Part shown: one piece after another, positions 17,771 to 27,077 of the stretch | Layout of the letters: each line of letters begins with the position of its first letter | Numbering within the stretch: the first letter of the stretch is position 1 | Source of the DNA: Solimonas aquatica | GTDB lineage: Bacteria; Pseudomonadota; Gammaproteobacteria; Nevskiales; Nevskiaceae | Direction: 5' to 3' | Length of the DNA stretch: 64,000 nucleotides | NCBI RefSeq assembly: GCF_900111015.1 | Contig: NZ_FOFS01000006.1 | Location: 174,983-238,982, forward strand | Translations under genes and position numbers: made by a program | Notes under the pieces: model-generated | What the model was told of the DNA's origin: nothing | Database searches by the model: none | The model's input: only the letters and a program-made list of their open reading frames with translations

Positions 17771-19480
17771 TCAGCCGGCGAGGCGCTGCGCGGCCAGGGC
17801 TCTCAGCTCGGCGAGCTTGACCTTGCCGTTGCCGGTGACCTGCACCTCTTCGTCGCGCAGAATCAGCACGCGACGCGGCACCTTGAAGCTGGCCAGCTTG
17901 TCTTTCAGAAAGTCGCGGATGGTGCTTTCTTCCAGGCGCGCATCGTCCTGCGGCACCACGCAGGACACCACCAGCTCGCCGAGCAGTCTGTCCGGCACGC
18001 CCACGGTCTGCGCGCGCCGCACGCCGGGATAGCTGGACAGCAGCGCGTCGATTTCCAGCGGCGAGACATTGGCGCCGCCGGTGCGGATGATTTCGGTGAG
18101 GCGGCCTTCCCAGTACAGGCGGCCCTCTGCATCGACATAACCGCCGTCGCCGGTGCGGTAATAACCTTCCTCGTCGAAGCAGTCCTCGGCGCCCTTGCCC
18201 AGATAGCCGAGCATCAGCGTCGGGCCCTTGATGCAGATTTCGCCGCGCTCGCCGCGCGGACGCAGCGCACCGCTGTCCGGATCGATGATCTTGAGCGTGT
18301 TGCCCGGCAGCGGCACGCCGGCACTGCCCGCGTACTGCTCGGCCGGGGTGTCGGCGGAGTACGAGGTGTTGATGGTCATGGTCTCGCTGGTGCCGAAGGA
18401 CATCGGCAGGCGCCAGTCGGTGTTCACCGTCGGATGCTCTTTCATCAGCTCCGAGTTGGTGACGTAGTGCAGGCTGGACAGATCAGCCGTGGCCCAGCCC
18501 GGGCACTCCTGCAGACGCGCCCACTGATGCGGACGGCCGGAGAGGAAGTTCACCTTCTCCACTTCCATCAGGTGCAGCGCCTGATCCGGCTCGAAGTAAG
18601 GCTGCAGCACCGCCGCACCGCCGGTGGACAGCGCCACGCCGACGATCATCGAGATATTGCCGGACCAGAAAAAACCATTGCCGGTCCAGCTGCGCACCGC
18701 GCCCTTGACCGACATCACGCGCGGCCAGCGCCACCACTGGATGGCGAAGGCGCGCTGCGCATGCAGGATGCCCTTGGGCAGGCTGGTGGTGCCGGAGGAG
18801 AAGAACAGACCGCCGGCGTCCGAAGGCTTGACCAGATCGGCGCGCGCCTCGACCACCGCATCGGGGATGTCGCGGCCGCGCGCGAGAAACGCCGCCCAGG
18901 GCTCGAACACCTCGCCGGCGATCACCTCATCGCTGAGCGGATTGGTGACCGAGGGCAGACGCAGCAGATGACGCAGGAAGGGAAACTTCGCGGAGCGGAT
19001 CTCGCCGGGCCTGGCCTGCAACAGCGCCGGCTCGATCTCGGCCAGGGCCGCGCCGAAATCCTTCTTCAGCACGCGGCCGTCGAAGGCCAGCACCGAGACG
19101 CCGGAGGCGCGCACCAGGTATTCCAGCTCCGCTGTGGTGGAGAAGGTGCTCAGCGCCACCGCCACACCGCCGGCCAGCGCGGTGCCGAACAGCATGGAGA
19201 GAAACTCCAGACGGTTGGTCATCAGGATGCCGACGCGGCTGTCCTTGCCCACGCCGCTGGCGATCAGGGCCTTGGCCACTTCCATCGACTTCGCCATCAG
19301 CGTGTCGTAGCTCCAGCGCTCGACGCCGCCGTGCTGATGCATCACCAGCGCCTCGCGCGCGCCGTAGCGCTGCACCACCTCGCGCAGATAAGCGGGAATG
19401 GTCAGGGCGCCGATGCCCGGCTCTTCGCTCAGCGCAATGCCGTGCACCAGGGACAGGGAGGGCGTGGCTTGCATGCTCAT
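17771..19480 (-). CDS. AMP-forming acyl-CoA synthetase
   Basis: ANL-superfamily ligase of 569 aa. Motifs: FFSSGTTSLPKGILHAQ (phosphate loop, about 197-213), the adenine-site SFGTSETMT (about 355), the hinge YYRTGDGGYVDAEGRLYWEG with RLTEIIRTGGANVSPLEID, and the C-terminal catalytic Lys in TGNGKVKLAEL. Its length and sequence differ clearly from the ligase at 8760, so it likely activates another acid. Only one base separates its ATG from the stop of the upstream MaoC-type gene. Within the operon it would feed CoA esters to the dehydratase and flavoprotein. Confidence 0.9.
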   Translation of the reverse strand: MSMQATPSLSLVHGIALSEEPGIGALTIPAYLREVVQRYGAREALVMHQHGGVERWSYDTLMAKSMEVAKALIASGVGKDSRVGILMTNRLEFLSMLFGTALAGGVAVALSTFSTTAELEYLVRASGVSVLAFDGRVLKKDFGAALAEIEPALLQARPGEIRSAKFPFLRHLLRLPSVTNPLSDEVIAGEVFEPWAAFLARGRDIPDAVVEARADLVKPSDAGGLFFSSGTTSLPKGILHAQRAFAIQWWRWPRVMSVKGAVRSWTGNGFFWSGNISMIVGVALSTGGAAVLQPYFEPDQALHLMEVEKVNFLSGRPHQWARLQECPGWATADLSSLHYVTNSELMKEHPTVNTDWRLPMSFGTSETMTINTSYSADTPAEQYAGSAGVPLPGNTLKIIDPDSGALRPRGERGEICIKGPTLMLGYLGKGAEDCFDEEGYYRTGDGGYVDAEGRLYWEGRLTEIIRTGGANVSPLEIDALLSSYPGVRRAQTVGVPDRLLGELVVSCVVPQDDARLEESTIRDFLKDKLASFKVPRRVLILRDEEVQVTGNGKVKLAELRALAAQRLAG

Positions 19481-19481
19481 C

Positions 19482-20675
19482 TCAGTACGGCAGCTGCACT
19501 TCCGCCGTGCCCTTGAGAATGGTCTCGCCGGTCTGCGTGCTCATCTTCACCTGCACCACCGCCACCGGGCAGCCGTAGGCGCTGCGGTCCTGCTTGTCCA
19601 CCACTTCGCCGTCGATGTAGGTGATGTCACCTTCGAAGGCCGGGCTGCGGAACTGCGTGGTGGAATGCCAGATGAAACCGTTGTGGCCGGCCCAGTAGGC
19701 GACATAGTCCACATGCCAGGCGTTCATCGAAGCGCCGTAGCCGTACATGCCGCCCATGGCGATGTTCTCGGCCTTCTCCAGATTCAGATGCCCGCTGGAG
19801 GGGCCGTGATACAGGCCGTCACCCATGCGCGGATCGACCTTGCGCGCGTCGTGGTCATAGGTCATGTCGGAGGCAAAGCCGGCGTCTTCCTTGGCCGGAT
19901 CGTAAACACCTTCCGGCACATTCCAGCGCCAGGTGCCCCAGATGTTCTGGCGGAAGGCGCGGTATTCAGTGACGAAGGTGGTGATGGTATGCGGGCCGAT
20001 CACGCGGCGCGGCAGCTTGTCGCCCACCTTCACATCGCCATAGGCCGGCGACTTGCCTTCACGGTTGGACAGAATCCACTGGTAGCGCAGCTTCTGGATC
20101 TCGGCGAGTTCTTCCTTGGTCCAACGCTTGGGATTGGCCTTTTCCTTGCCATAGACCGCGCGCTTGGCGGCTTCCTCGCGCAGATAACGGATGGCCGTGG
20201 CGCGTTCGCGCGCGACCAGCACGCCGTTCTGGTTGCGATGCTCGGTGTCACCGCGCGTGAAGATGGTGGGACCGGCGAAGCTGGTGTCCTTGACGTCATA
20301 GCCGTCGAAGCGACGCTTCTGGAACAGCTTGTCGCCGGGACGGATCGGCGCGCCGAAGAACCACCATTCCTCGCCACCGAAGATCAGATGCGAGCCGGGA
20401 ATCTTGCCGACGCAGGCCGGATGGCAGCCGTGGCCATAGTCCATGGCCACCGCGAAGGACTGCGGGGCGACGATGCCGCCGAACTGCGAGCGGGCCGCGA
20501 ACTCCTGATCCCAGTGGATCGGATTGGCGTAGTCCATCGCCATCACCCAGCGACGGATGTCGGTGGCATTACACGGGTCCCAGAGCTCGGCAAAGATCAC
20601 CGGCTTGCCGACCCATTTGTCGAGATCGCTCAGGTCGAGCTGCACGGCCGCATCCGAGGTTTTGGTGTTGGACAT
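19482..20675 (-). CDS. MaoC/FAS1-like double-hotdog dehydratase
   Basis: Putative enoyl-CoA hydratase/3-hydroxyacyl-CoA dehydratase of 397 aa. The N-terminal half has the hydratase-2 like motif AMDYANPIHWDQEFA (about 48-62), in which Asp and His are the expected catalytic pair, followed by FGGIVAPQSF. The C-terminal half is a second hotdog-type region (VDYVAYWAGHNGF and SPAFEGDITYIDGEVVDKQD). ATG 20675 is preferred (GAGGA ten bases upstream); TTG 20681 is possible. It is the first gene of the minus-strand operon and is separated from acuI by a hairpin. Similar split or double-hotdog hydratases serve steroid side-chain beta-oxidation in actinobacteria, which fits the context but is inference. 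Confidence 0.82.
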   Translation of the reverse strand: MSNTKTSDAAVQLDLSDLDKWVGKPVIFAELWDPCNATDIRRWVMAMDYANPIHWDQEFAARSQFGGIVAPQSFAVAMDYGHGCHPACVGKIPGSHLIFGGEEWWFFGAPIRPGDKLFQKRRFDGYDVKDTSFAGPTIFTRGDTEHRNQNGVLVARERATAIRYLREEAAKRAVYGKEKANPKRWTKEELAEIQKLRYQWILSNREGKSPAYGDVKVGDKLPRRVIGPHTITTFVTEYRAFRQNIWGTWRWNVPEGVYDPAKEDAGFASDMTYDHDARKVDPRMGDGLYHGPSSGHLNLEKAENIAMGGMYGYGASMNAWHVDYVAYWAGHNGFIWHSTTQFRSPAFEGDITYIDGEVVDKQDRSAYGCPVAVVQVKMSTQTGETILKGTAEVQLPY

Positions 20676-20723
20676 GAACAAGCGTTCCTCTACGTGTATG
20701 AACGGTCGCGAGCGCGGGCCGTG

Positions 20724-20754
20724 AAAAATCCGCGGCCGCCCGCAGGCGGCCGCG
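20724..20754 (-). terminator. Rho-independent terminator after acuI
   Basis: On the minus strand, a perfect 10-bp GC stem (20745-20754 with 20731-20740, CGCA loop on the plus strand) is followed by five T residues. It lies directly downstream of acuI and only about 50 bases before the MaoC gene start, leaving hardly any room for a full promoter; it may be a partial terminator or attenuator for the downstream operon. Confidence 0.75.
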
Positions 20755-20762
20755 TGCTGCGT

Positions 20763-21749
20763 TTAACGGTTGACGTTGACCACGACGCGACCGCGGATCC
20801 TGCCGGCGATCAGCTCACCGGCCACGCCGATGGCTTCCTGCAGACCGATCTCGGTGCCGGCGATCAACGCCAGCGCCGCCGGATCCAGATCCTTGGCCAG
20901 ACGCGCCCAGGCCGGCAGGCGACGCGCGCGCGGCGCCATCACCGAGTCGATGCCCAGCAGCGCCACGCCGCGCAGGATGAAGGGCGCCACCGAGGCCGGG
21001 AAATCCATGCCCTGCGCCAGACCGCAGGCCGCCACGGCGCCGCCGTAACGGGTCTGCGCGCAGGCATTGACCAGGGTGTGGCTGCCCACGGAATCGACCA
21101 CGCCGGCCCAGCGTTCCTTCTGCAGCGGCTTGCCGGCGGCCGAGAGTTCGTTGCGGTCGATGATGGTGCTGGCGCCCAGCTTCTGCAGGTACTCGCCTTC
21201 GCTGGCCTTGCCGGTGGCGGCCGCCACCTTGAAGCCGGCCTTGGCCAGCAGCGCCACGGCCACGCTGCCCACGCCGCCGGTGGCGCCGGTGACCAGCACC
21301 TCGCCGGCTTCCGGCTTGACGCCGAAGTTGACCAGCGCTTCCACGCACAGCGCGGCGGTGTAACCGGCGGTGCCGATGGCCATGGCCTGTCGCGCGGTGA
21401 AGGCGCTGGGCAGCTTCACCAGCCAGTCGCCCTTCAGACGCGCCTTCTGCGCCAGACCGCCCCAGTGACCCTCACCCACGCCCCAGCCATTGAGCACCAC
21501 GCGATCACCCACGGCGAACTCGGCGTGGCTGCTCTGCGTGACCACGCCGGCGAGGTCGATGCCGGGCACCATCGGGAACTTGCGCACCACCGGCGACTTG
21601 CCGGTGATGGCCAGGCCGTCCTTGTAGTTCAGCGTCGAGTATTCGACGTCGATGCTGACATCGCCTTCCGGCAGCTGCGCCTCGTCGATCTGGGAAAGCG
21701 CGACGGTCTGGCCTTTTTCATCCTTGGAGATCAACACTGCAGAGAACAT
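20763..21749 (-). CDS. acuI: Acrylyl-CoA reductase (AcuI/YhdH, MDR superfamily)
   Basis: NADPH-dependent zinc-independent medium-chain reductase of 328 aa that reduces acryloyl-CoA to propionyl-CoA. Family signatures are [52 protein letters not shown], the cofactor loop [16 protein letters not shown] and [19 protein letters not shown] 21749 gives the usual N-terminus and is eight bases from AAGGA; ATG 21755 is only two bases away, and much longer starts add non-conserved sequence. It is probably monocistronic or leads the next operon. It suits detoxification of acryloyl-CoA or reduction of other enoyl-CoA from local beta-oxidation. Confidence 0.93.
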   Translation of the reverse strand: MFSAVLISKDEKGQTVALSQIDEAQLPEGDVSIDVEYSTLNYKDGLAITGKSPVVRKFPMVPGIDLAGVVTQSSHAEFAVGDRVVLNGWGVGEGHWGGLAQKARLKGDWLVKLPSAFTARQAMAIGTAGYTAALCVEALVNFGVKPEAGEVLVTGATGGVGSVAVALLAKAGFKVAAATGKASEGEYLQKLGASTIIDRNELSAAGKPLQKERWAGVVDSVGSHTLVNACAQTRYGGAVAACGLAQGMDFPASVAPFILRGVALLGIDSVMAPRARRLPAWARLAKDLDPAALALIAGTEIGLQEAIGVAGELIAGRIRGRVVVNVNR

Positions 21750-22053
21750 GGGCATGGTCCTTGAGAAAGACTCGAAATACGAAATGGGTGTTGAGCGGAG
21801 CAGGACTTTTTGATCAAGCCCCCGAAATACCTTGCGGTCGCAGCCCTCAGATCCATTCAGGGGATTGAACGCCGCATTCCTCTTCTTGAGCGCCTGCGGC
21901 CGTGACACGCGCAAGGCCGCCGCAGCATACCGCTTTTAAAAATTCTAGCCCCCGCCACCCCAGCCTATCCCGGCATCATCTGCGAGCCCTTCGACATTTG
22001 GCGCATCCGTGCAGCGCCGGCGGTAGATGCCGACGCTGCACGCCGCCACCTGC
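21750..22053. other. Intergenic region upstream of acuI
   Basis: About 300 bases between acuI and the second TonB receptor, both minus strand. It should contain the acuI promoter. Near the receptor stop there is a hairpin (22009-22041). No protein-coding frame is convincing. Confidence 0.4.
22009..22041 (-). terminator. Hairpin downstream of the second TonB receptor
   Basis: A 13-bp stem with one mismatch (22009-22021 with 22029-22041) just after the receptor stop at 22054. No clear T-tract follows on the minus strand, so termination strength is uncertain; it could also be a REP-like element. Confidence 0.5.
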
Positions 22054-24522
22054 TTACGGCGCCTTCGGCCGCAGGGTCAGGCGCAGCCAGACTTCGCGAC
22101 CCGGTTCCGGGGTGCAGGCCAGCTCGTCGACACCCGCCGAACCGTGGTTGGCACCGCCGGTGTTCTGGCCGCCGAGCAGCACGCCATTGGCGAGATTGCC
22201 GTTGATGCAGGCACCGGTGACGATCTTGTTGCCCAGATTGTTGCCGATCAGCGCCAGCTCCCAGCCTTCGTTCGGACCGCGCAGCGCGAGGCTGGCGCTG
22301 GTCTTGAAATAGGCATCCTGAATCATGTCGCGGCGCAGCAGGGCATTGGTGTAGTACTTCGAGGAATACAGCGTGCTGGTGGCGACGCTCAGCGTGGTGC
22401 CGCGGCTCAGCGGACGCTCGTACTCGAAGCCGAAATTGGCCGACCAGTCCGGCGCGCGCAGCAGCTCGCGGCCGGACAGATCCTGCGCGGTAAACAGCGG
22501 CGCACCTGTGCCTGGATCGATATGCGTGGGATCGGGATCCGGAATCAGATTGCAGCCTTCGGAAATGGTCTGTCCGCCCCAGCACTGCGCATTGTCGAAG
22601 CGGTCGTAGCGCGCGTGGTTGTAGTTCAGCGCTGCGTTGAGGCGCAGGCCGCTGATCAGCAGCGGCACATAGCTGGCGTCCATGTCCAGGCCATAGACCT
22701 TGGCGGACGCCGCATTCAGCGTGCGGATGGCAATCTGGCCGGTGGTGGTGTCGGTCTCGTTGGCACCGACCTGCAGATCGCTGTAGCGATACTGATAGGC
22801 CGCGACATTCAGGCTCAGGCGGTGGTCGAAGAAGCGCGACTTGATGCCGGCCTCCACGCCCTTGACCTCTTCGTCGCCGAACGAACTCTTGCCACCCGCT
22901 GCGATCATCTGCACGGTGTCGAAGGAGCCGGACTTGTAGGCCTGCTTGTAGGAGCCGAACAGCGTGAAGGTATCCGTCGGCGTGTAGGTGGCGGTGAATT
23001 CCGGCGAGACGTTGTTGGAATCCAGCTTCGGATCGCCGAGCGCAGTACGCACCGGGCTGCCGGTGATCTGGTTGACCTGCGTCTGCTTGCGCGTCTCCTG
23101 GGTCCAGCGCAGACCGCCGGCCAGCTCCAGCGTGGGAATCGCGCGCCACAGCAACTGACCGAAGGCCGAGGTGGATTCGATGTCGATCAGGTGATAGCCC
23201 TTCTGCAGCTGCGCGTAAGCGGAGCCGAAGATCGCGGTATTGCCCAGCAGGTTATTGGTGTTCTTCATGCGGCCGTCCTGATAGAAGCCGCCCAGCATGA
23301 AATTGAGCGGCCCCGAGAAGGACGAGCTCAGACGCAGTTCCTGCGTGAAGTCCTCGCGCGTGAAGTCGGTGTCGGCCACCACGGCAGGGCCGGCGGCCGT
23401 GGCGTCGGTGCCGTTGATCATCACCGACTGGAAGGTGGAGAACAGGCCGCTCACCGAGCTCAGACGCAGCTCGTTCGTCAGATCGTAGTCCAGCTGCAGC
23501 GAACCGAACTGCTGCGAGACATGGCTGAAAGGCACGCCGTTGTTGCGGATGCCGATGAAGGCCGCCGGGTCCATGTCCACCAGCCGCAGATGCCGGTTCC
23601 AGCGGCAATCCTCACCGCCCAGAAACGGCACGCCAGCCGGCGCGCCGGTGCCATCGGGGCAGGACTTGTACTGCTGCCCGCCGCCGTCGCCCTCGATATC
23701 CAGGCCGGTCAGGTTGGCCTTGAGCTGCGCCTGGAACCTGTCCAGCGGCTTCCACACCGCCGTGCCGCGCAGCAGCCATTCCTGCTTCGGCGCGAAGTCG
23801 CGATATCGGGGATCGCGCCCGCCCAGGCCCGGAACAGCCTCGGCATCATTGCGGAAGAAACCCTGCGAGCGCGAGAACATCGAAGCCAGACGCAGGCCCA
23901 GGGTCTCGCTCACCGGACCGGAGAGGATCAGCTCGCCGCGCTTGTCCTGCGCTTCGAATTCATAGCCGCCACGCAGCAGCATCTCGAAGGCATTGCCGGG
24001 ATTGGCGCTGCGCACCGAGATCACGCCGCCGGGGCTGCTCTTGCCATAGAACAAGGCCTGCGGGCCCTTCAGCACTTCGATCTGCTGCGCATCGAACATC
24101 GCCGACTTGTAGGCAGTGCCCTGCGTCATCTGCACGCCATCCATGTTCAGCGACACCGACTGATCGATGGTCGGATTGAGCGTGCCGGTGCCGATGCCGC
24201 GCAGCGAGACCTGGGTGCCGATCGAGGCAGTGTTGGTGCCCAGCAGCAGGCCGGGCACGCGCTCGGACACCGAATAGAGGCTGTTGGTGGCGAACTGCGT
24301 GAGCTGATCCTCGGAGAGTGCGGTGGCCACCACCGGCACCTTGAGAATCGACTCCTGTCGCTTTCGGGCGGTCACCACGACCTCCTCCAGCCAGGGAGAA
24401 GTAGGCGTTTCAGCCGCAGCGGCGGGCGTCTCGGCGGCTGTTTCAGTCTGTGCGCGCAAGGGTGCGGCCTGCAGCAGCAAGGCCACTGCCAGCACAGGCA
24501 AGGATGCGTATCGCTTGCTCAT
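22054..24522 (-). CDS. TonB-dependent outer-membrane receptor
   Basis: Outer-membrane receptor of 822 aa. A signal peptide (MSKRYASLPVLAVALLLQAA, cut near LRA-QTE) precedes an Ala/Glu/Pro linker and a TonB box (EEVVVTARKRQE). The plug contains QIEVLKGPQALFYGKSSPGG and the barrel has many aromatic strands, ending in VWLRLTLRPKAP. ATG 24522 follows an AGGAG box; an upstream start at 24663 would give an implausible leader. This subfamily is abundant in sphingomonads and Nevskia-type bacteria that take up steroids, terpenoids or aromatic compounds. Located between acuI and the acyl-CoA dehydrogenase pair, it probably imports their substrate; that is inference. Confidence 0.93.
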   Translation of the reverse strand: MSKRYASLPVLAVALLLQAAPLRAQTETAAETPAAAAETPTSPWLEEVVVTARKRQESILKVPVVATALSEDQLTQFATNSLYSVSERVPGLLLGTNTASIGTQVSLRGIGTGTLNPTIDQSVSLNMDGVQMTQGTAYKSAMFDAQQIEVLKGPQALFYGKSSPGGVISVRSANPGNAFEMLLRGGYEFEAQDKRGELILSGPVSETLGLRLASMFSRSQGFFRNDAEAVPGLGGRDPRYRDFAPKQEWLLRGTAVWKPLDRFQAQLKANLTGLDIEGDGGGQQYKSCPDGTGAPAGVPFLGGEDCRWNRHLRLVDMDPAAFIGIRNNGVPFSHVSQQFGSLQLDYDLTNELRLSSVSGLFSTFQSVMINGTDATAAGPAVVADTDFTREDFTQELRLSSSFSGPLNFMLGGFYQDGRMKNTNNLLGNTAIFGSAYAQLQKGYHLIDIESTSAFGQLLWRAIPTLELAGGLRWTQETRKQTQVNQITGSPVRTALGDPKLDSNNVSPEFTATYTPTDTFTLFGSYKQAYKSGSFDTVQMIAAGGKSSFGDEEVKGVEAGIKSRFFDHRLSLNVAAYQYRYSDLQVGANETDTTTGQIAIRTLNAASAKVYGLDMDASYVPLLISGLRLNAALNYNHARYDRFDNAQCWGGQTISEGCNLIPDPDPTHIDPGTGAPLFTAQDLSGRELLRAPDWSANFGFEYERPLSRGTTLSVATSTLYSSKYYTNALLRRDMIQDAYFKTSASLALRGPNEGWELALIGNNLGNKIVTGACINGNLANGVLLGGQNTGGANHGSAGVDELACTPEPGREVWLRLTLRPKAP

Positions 24523-24809
24523 CGTCTCTCCTCTTCCTTCGTCGCCACGCCGGAAACGGCGTTTCGCGTTTTTTGTTGCGTCTGTCGCTGCGCATTGCGC
24601 AGCCGACGCTGTTGGAATCAAGGTTAGACAGAGCGCCGCGCGGGCGACAATGCACTGCAGCACGCTGCGATGCGCTCAAAGCCCCGCAATCAAGTGAGAT
24701 TTCGCGTAGCGGCAAGTTGCATCAGAAGCCCTGCCGGCGATGACCGGCGTGATGATGCAGGCTGCTGTCAGCGGCGGGCGCCGGGCGAAACCTCACCCGG
24801 CGCCCTTCT
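24523..24809. promoter_or_regulatory. Intergenic region, probable promoter of the second TonB receptor
   Basis: 287 bases between the receptor start and the stop of the acyl-CoA dehydrogenase gene. It holds the receptor's ribosome site (AGGAG near 24533) and a GC-rich hairpin at 24776-24805. Nothing else recognisable. Confidence 0.4.
24776..24805 (-). terminator. Terminator-like hairpin after the acyl-CoA dehydrogenase pair
   Basis: Perfect 10-bp GC-only stem (24776-24785 with 24796-24805) with a 10-base loop, beginning four bases past the stop of the small acyl-CoA dehydrogenase gene. No T-tract follows on the minus strand. Confidence 0.55.
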
Positions 24810-25856
24810 TCAGCAGGCGGCGATGAAAGCCCCGGCGATATCGCATGCCGCCTGCGCCGCCGGCAGACCCAGCTGCTCATCGAGCAGGGCGCGCTTCAGG
24901 AAACGATGGCAGGCGTGCTCGGAGGTCATGCCGATGCCGCCATGCAGCTGCAGTGCCTCTTCGGCCACGCGCGCGTAGACGCTGCAAGCCAGCTGCCTGG
25001 CGGTCTTGGCGGCAAGCTCGCCATCGGGCTCGGCCAGCCGCGTCTCGTAGCGGCTCACGGTATCGGCCAGCTGCGCTTCGGCGGCGACACTGAGTGCGCA
25101 GAGATCCGCGCAGCGATGCTTGAGCGCCTGGAACAGCGCCAGCGGACGGCCGAACTGACGACGCGTCTGCAGATACTCGACCGTCATCGTCAAGGCGGCG
25201 GCGGCGCCACCCACGGCGTCGGCGGCCAGGCTCAGCTCGCGCAGGCTGCGCAGACGACGGCACAGCAGCTGCGCTGCCTCGCCCTGCGCCAGCAGCAGCG
25301 CCGGGTCCAGCGGCACGTCCTGCAACTGCGCCTCGAACAGACGCCGGCTGGGATCCCAGGTGTTGCGCGCGCGCAGGCTCAGGCCCGGCTGCCGCGTGGG
25401 CACCAGCGCCACACAGCGGTCGTCCTGGCTGCTCAGCAGCAGATGCGTGGCACGATCCGCCGACTCCAGCGCGGCGACGCCGCCGGTCAGCAGCAGACGG
25501 CTGCCGTCGCGGCGCAGGTCCAGATGCGAAGCCGCCATGGGCGCGGCCACATACTCGGCAGCAGTGAAACGTTCCAGAAAGCTCTGGCGCTGCGCGAACT
25601 CGGCATGCTGTACGGCGTCGATGGCCAGCAGCGCGCTGGCGTACGGTGCGGCGGCAAGACCACGACCCAGCTCGGTATGGAAGGCCACCGCGCCGGCCAG
25701 GCCCTGCTCCAGTCCACCGTCGTCCTCGGGCAGCGCCACCAGCAGCCAGCCGAGTTCCACCAGCAGCGGCCAGGTCTGGTTCTCATCAGCAGCCAGGCCC
25801 AGCTTGCCCAGCACCTGCCGCGCGCTATCGCGCAGCTCGTTCAACGCCTGGCTCAT
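24810..25856 (-). CDS. Acyl-CoA dehydrogenase family protein, small partner subunit
   Basis: Acyl-CoA dehydrogenase-fold protein of 348 aa, shorter and more divergent than the canonical 380 residues. The C-terminal FAD segment is clear: YLQTRRQFGRPLALFQALKH and EEALQLHGGIGMTSEHACHR. The N-terminal half is poorly conserved and the usual substrate-loop WxS/T region is absent. It overlaps the neighbouring full-length dehydrogenase by four bases (ATGA), so the two are translationally coupled. The pairing resembles alpha2beta2 heteromeric enzymes such as FadE28-FadE29 (ChsE1-ChsE2) and FadE26-FadE27, which act on steroid side-chain CoA esters. Subunit role is inferred from length and context. Confidence 0.87.
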   Translation of the reverse strand: MSQALNELRDSARQVLGKLGLAADENQTWPLLVELGWLLVALPEDDGGLEQGLAGAVAFHTELGRGLAAAPYASALLAIDAVQHAEFAQRQSFLERFTAAEYVAAPMAASHLDLRRDGSRLLLTGGVAALESADRATHLLLSSQDDRCVALVPTRQPGLSLRARNTWDPSRRLFEAQLQDVPLDPALLLAQGEAAQLLCRRLRSLRELSLAADAVGGAAAALTMTVEYLQTRRQFGRPLALFQALKHRCADLCALSVAAEAQLADTVSRYETRLAEPDGELAAKTARQLACSVYARVAEEALQLHGGIGMTSEHACHRFLKRALLDEQLGLPAAQAACDIAGAFIAAC

Positions 25857-27058
25857 GAGCGTTCACCGCTCAGTTGCCAGTTGCGCGGCTCGCGCGGCAT
25901 GCGCAGCAGACGCTCGGAAATGATGTTGCGCTGGACTTCATCGCTACCACCGGCGATCGACCAGTTGTAGGAGTTCATGAAGTCCACCGGCCAGTTGCCG
26001 GTTTCCTGTCCGCCGCCGCGCGTGAAGTCTTCCTGAAACTGCGCCGACAGTCCGCCGCAGCGCATGCCCAGCGACACGAACTCGCGCAACACGCGCGAGT
26101 AGTAGAGCTTGACCACGGAGGCATCGCCCGGCGCTTCCTCACCGGAAATGCGCTTGAGCAGATAGCGGTCGGCCAGCGCGCAGGCCGCGTGCACCTTGGG
26201 AATCAGCTCGCCGAGTTCGCGACGGCGCGCGCCATCGTCGATCAGGCCCTGCTCGCGCATGGTGGCGACGATGCGCGGCAGCGCGTAGCGCATGCGCTGC
26301 GTCAGCTCCACCAGCGTCAGGCCGCGCTCGGAGGACAGCGTGGACTGCGCCACCGCCCAGCCTTCACCATCGGCACCGATGCGGTTCTCCACCGGAATCT
26401 CGACATCGTCGAAGAAGATTTCCGCAAACTCGTCGTCGCCGGTGATCTGTGCGATGGGCCGCACCGAAACACCCTTGCTGCGCAGATCGAGCAGGAAGTA
26501 CGACAAACCGCCCTGCGGCGGATCGGACTTGCCGCTGCGCGCCAGTAGCAGGCAGCGGTCGGCGTACTGCGCCATCGTCGACCAGGTCTTCTGGCCATTG
26601 ATCACGTAGCGGTCGCCCTTGCGCTCCGCGCGGGTCTTGAGTGAAGCCAGATCCGAGCCGGCATTGGGTTCGGAAAAGCCCTGGCACCAGACCTCGCCCT
26701 TGAGGATGCGCGGCAGGTACAGCTGCTTCTGCTCCTGCGTGCCCCATTCGAGAATGGTGCAGGCGGCGTGATACAGCGAGACAAAATACAGAATCAGGCG
26801 CGGCGCGTCGGCGCGGGCCACTTCTTCATAAATGATTTTCTGCTCGGCCAGCGGGCGTCCGCCGCCGGGCCAGCCCTGCGGCCAGTGCGGCGTGGCGTAG
26901 CCGGCGGCCGCCAGCTTGTAGAACCATTCGCGCTGTGCGCGCACGAAAGCTTCCTGATCGCAGCCGGTCATGGCCTTGCGCCACTGGCGCGGCAGATGCT
27001 CGTGCAGCCAGGAGCGGACCTCCATGCGCAGCGCGTCCGCGGTGTTGTCAGGCTTCAT
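25853..27058 (-). CDS. Acyl-CoA dehydrogenase, large partner subunit
   Basis: FAD enzyme of 401 aa catalysing alpha,beta-dehydrogenation of an acyl-CoA. The FAD/substrate loop GEVWCQGFSEPNAGSDLASL and the next strand GDRYVINGQKTWSTMAQYAD are textbook family motifs. The C-terminus ends with NYNWSIAGGSDEVQRNIISE, equivalent to the conserved GG(T/S)xExxR..I segment. ATG 27058 has a GGAGACAGGG box and starts at MKPDNTADALRMEVRS; a longer start is unlikely. It lies 19 bases downstream of the Rieske ferredoxin gene and overlaps the small dehydrogenase gene, suggesting one transcript. Reduced enzyme would need ETF, whose genes are not here. Confidence 0.93.
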   Translation of the reverse strand: MKPDNTADALRMEVRSWLHEHLPRQWRKAMTGCDQEAFVRAQREWFYKLAAAGYATPHWPQGWPGGGRPLAEQKIIYEEVARADAPRLILYFVSLYHAACTILEWGTQEQKQLYLPRILKGEVWCQGFSEPNAGSDLASLKTRAERKGDRYVINGQKTWSTMAQYADRCLLLARSGKSDPPQGGLSYFLLDLRSKGVSVRPIAQITGDDEFAEIFFDDVEIPVENRIGADGEGWAVAQSTLSSERGLTLVELTQRMRYALPRIVATMREQGLIDDGARRRELGELIPKVHAACALADRYLLKRISGEEAPGDASVVKLYYSRVLREFVSLGMRCGGLSAQFQEDFTRGGGQETGNWPVDFMNSYNWSIAGGSDEVQRNIISERLLRMPREPRNWQLSGERS

Positions 27059-27077
27059 CCCTGTCTCCGTGTTCTGC

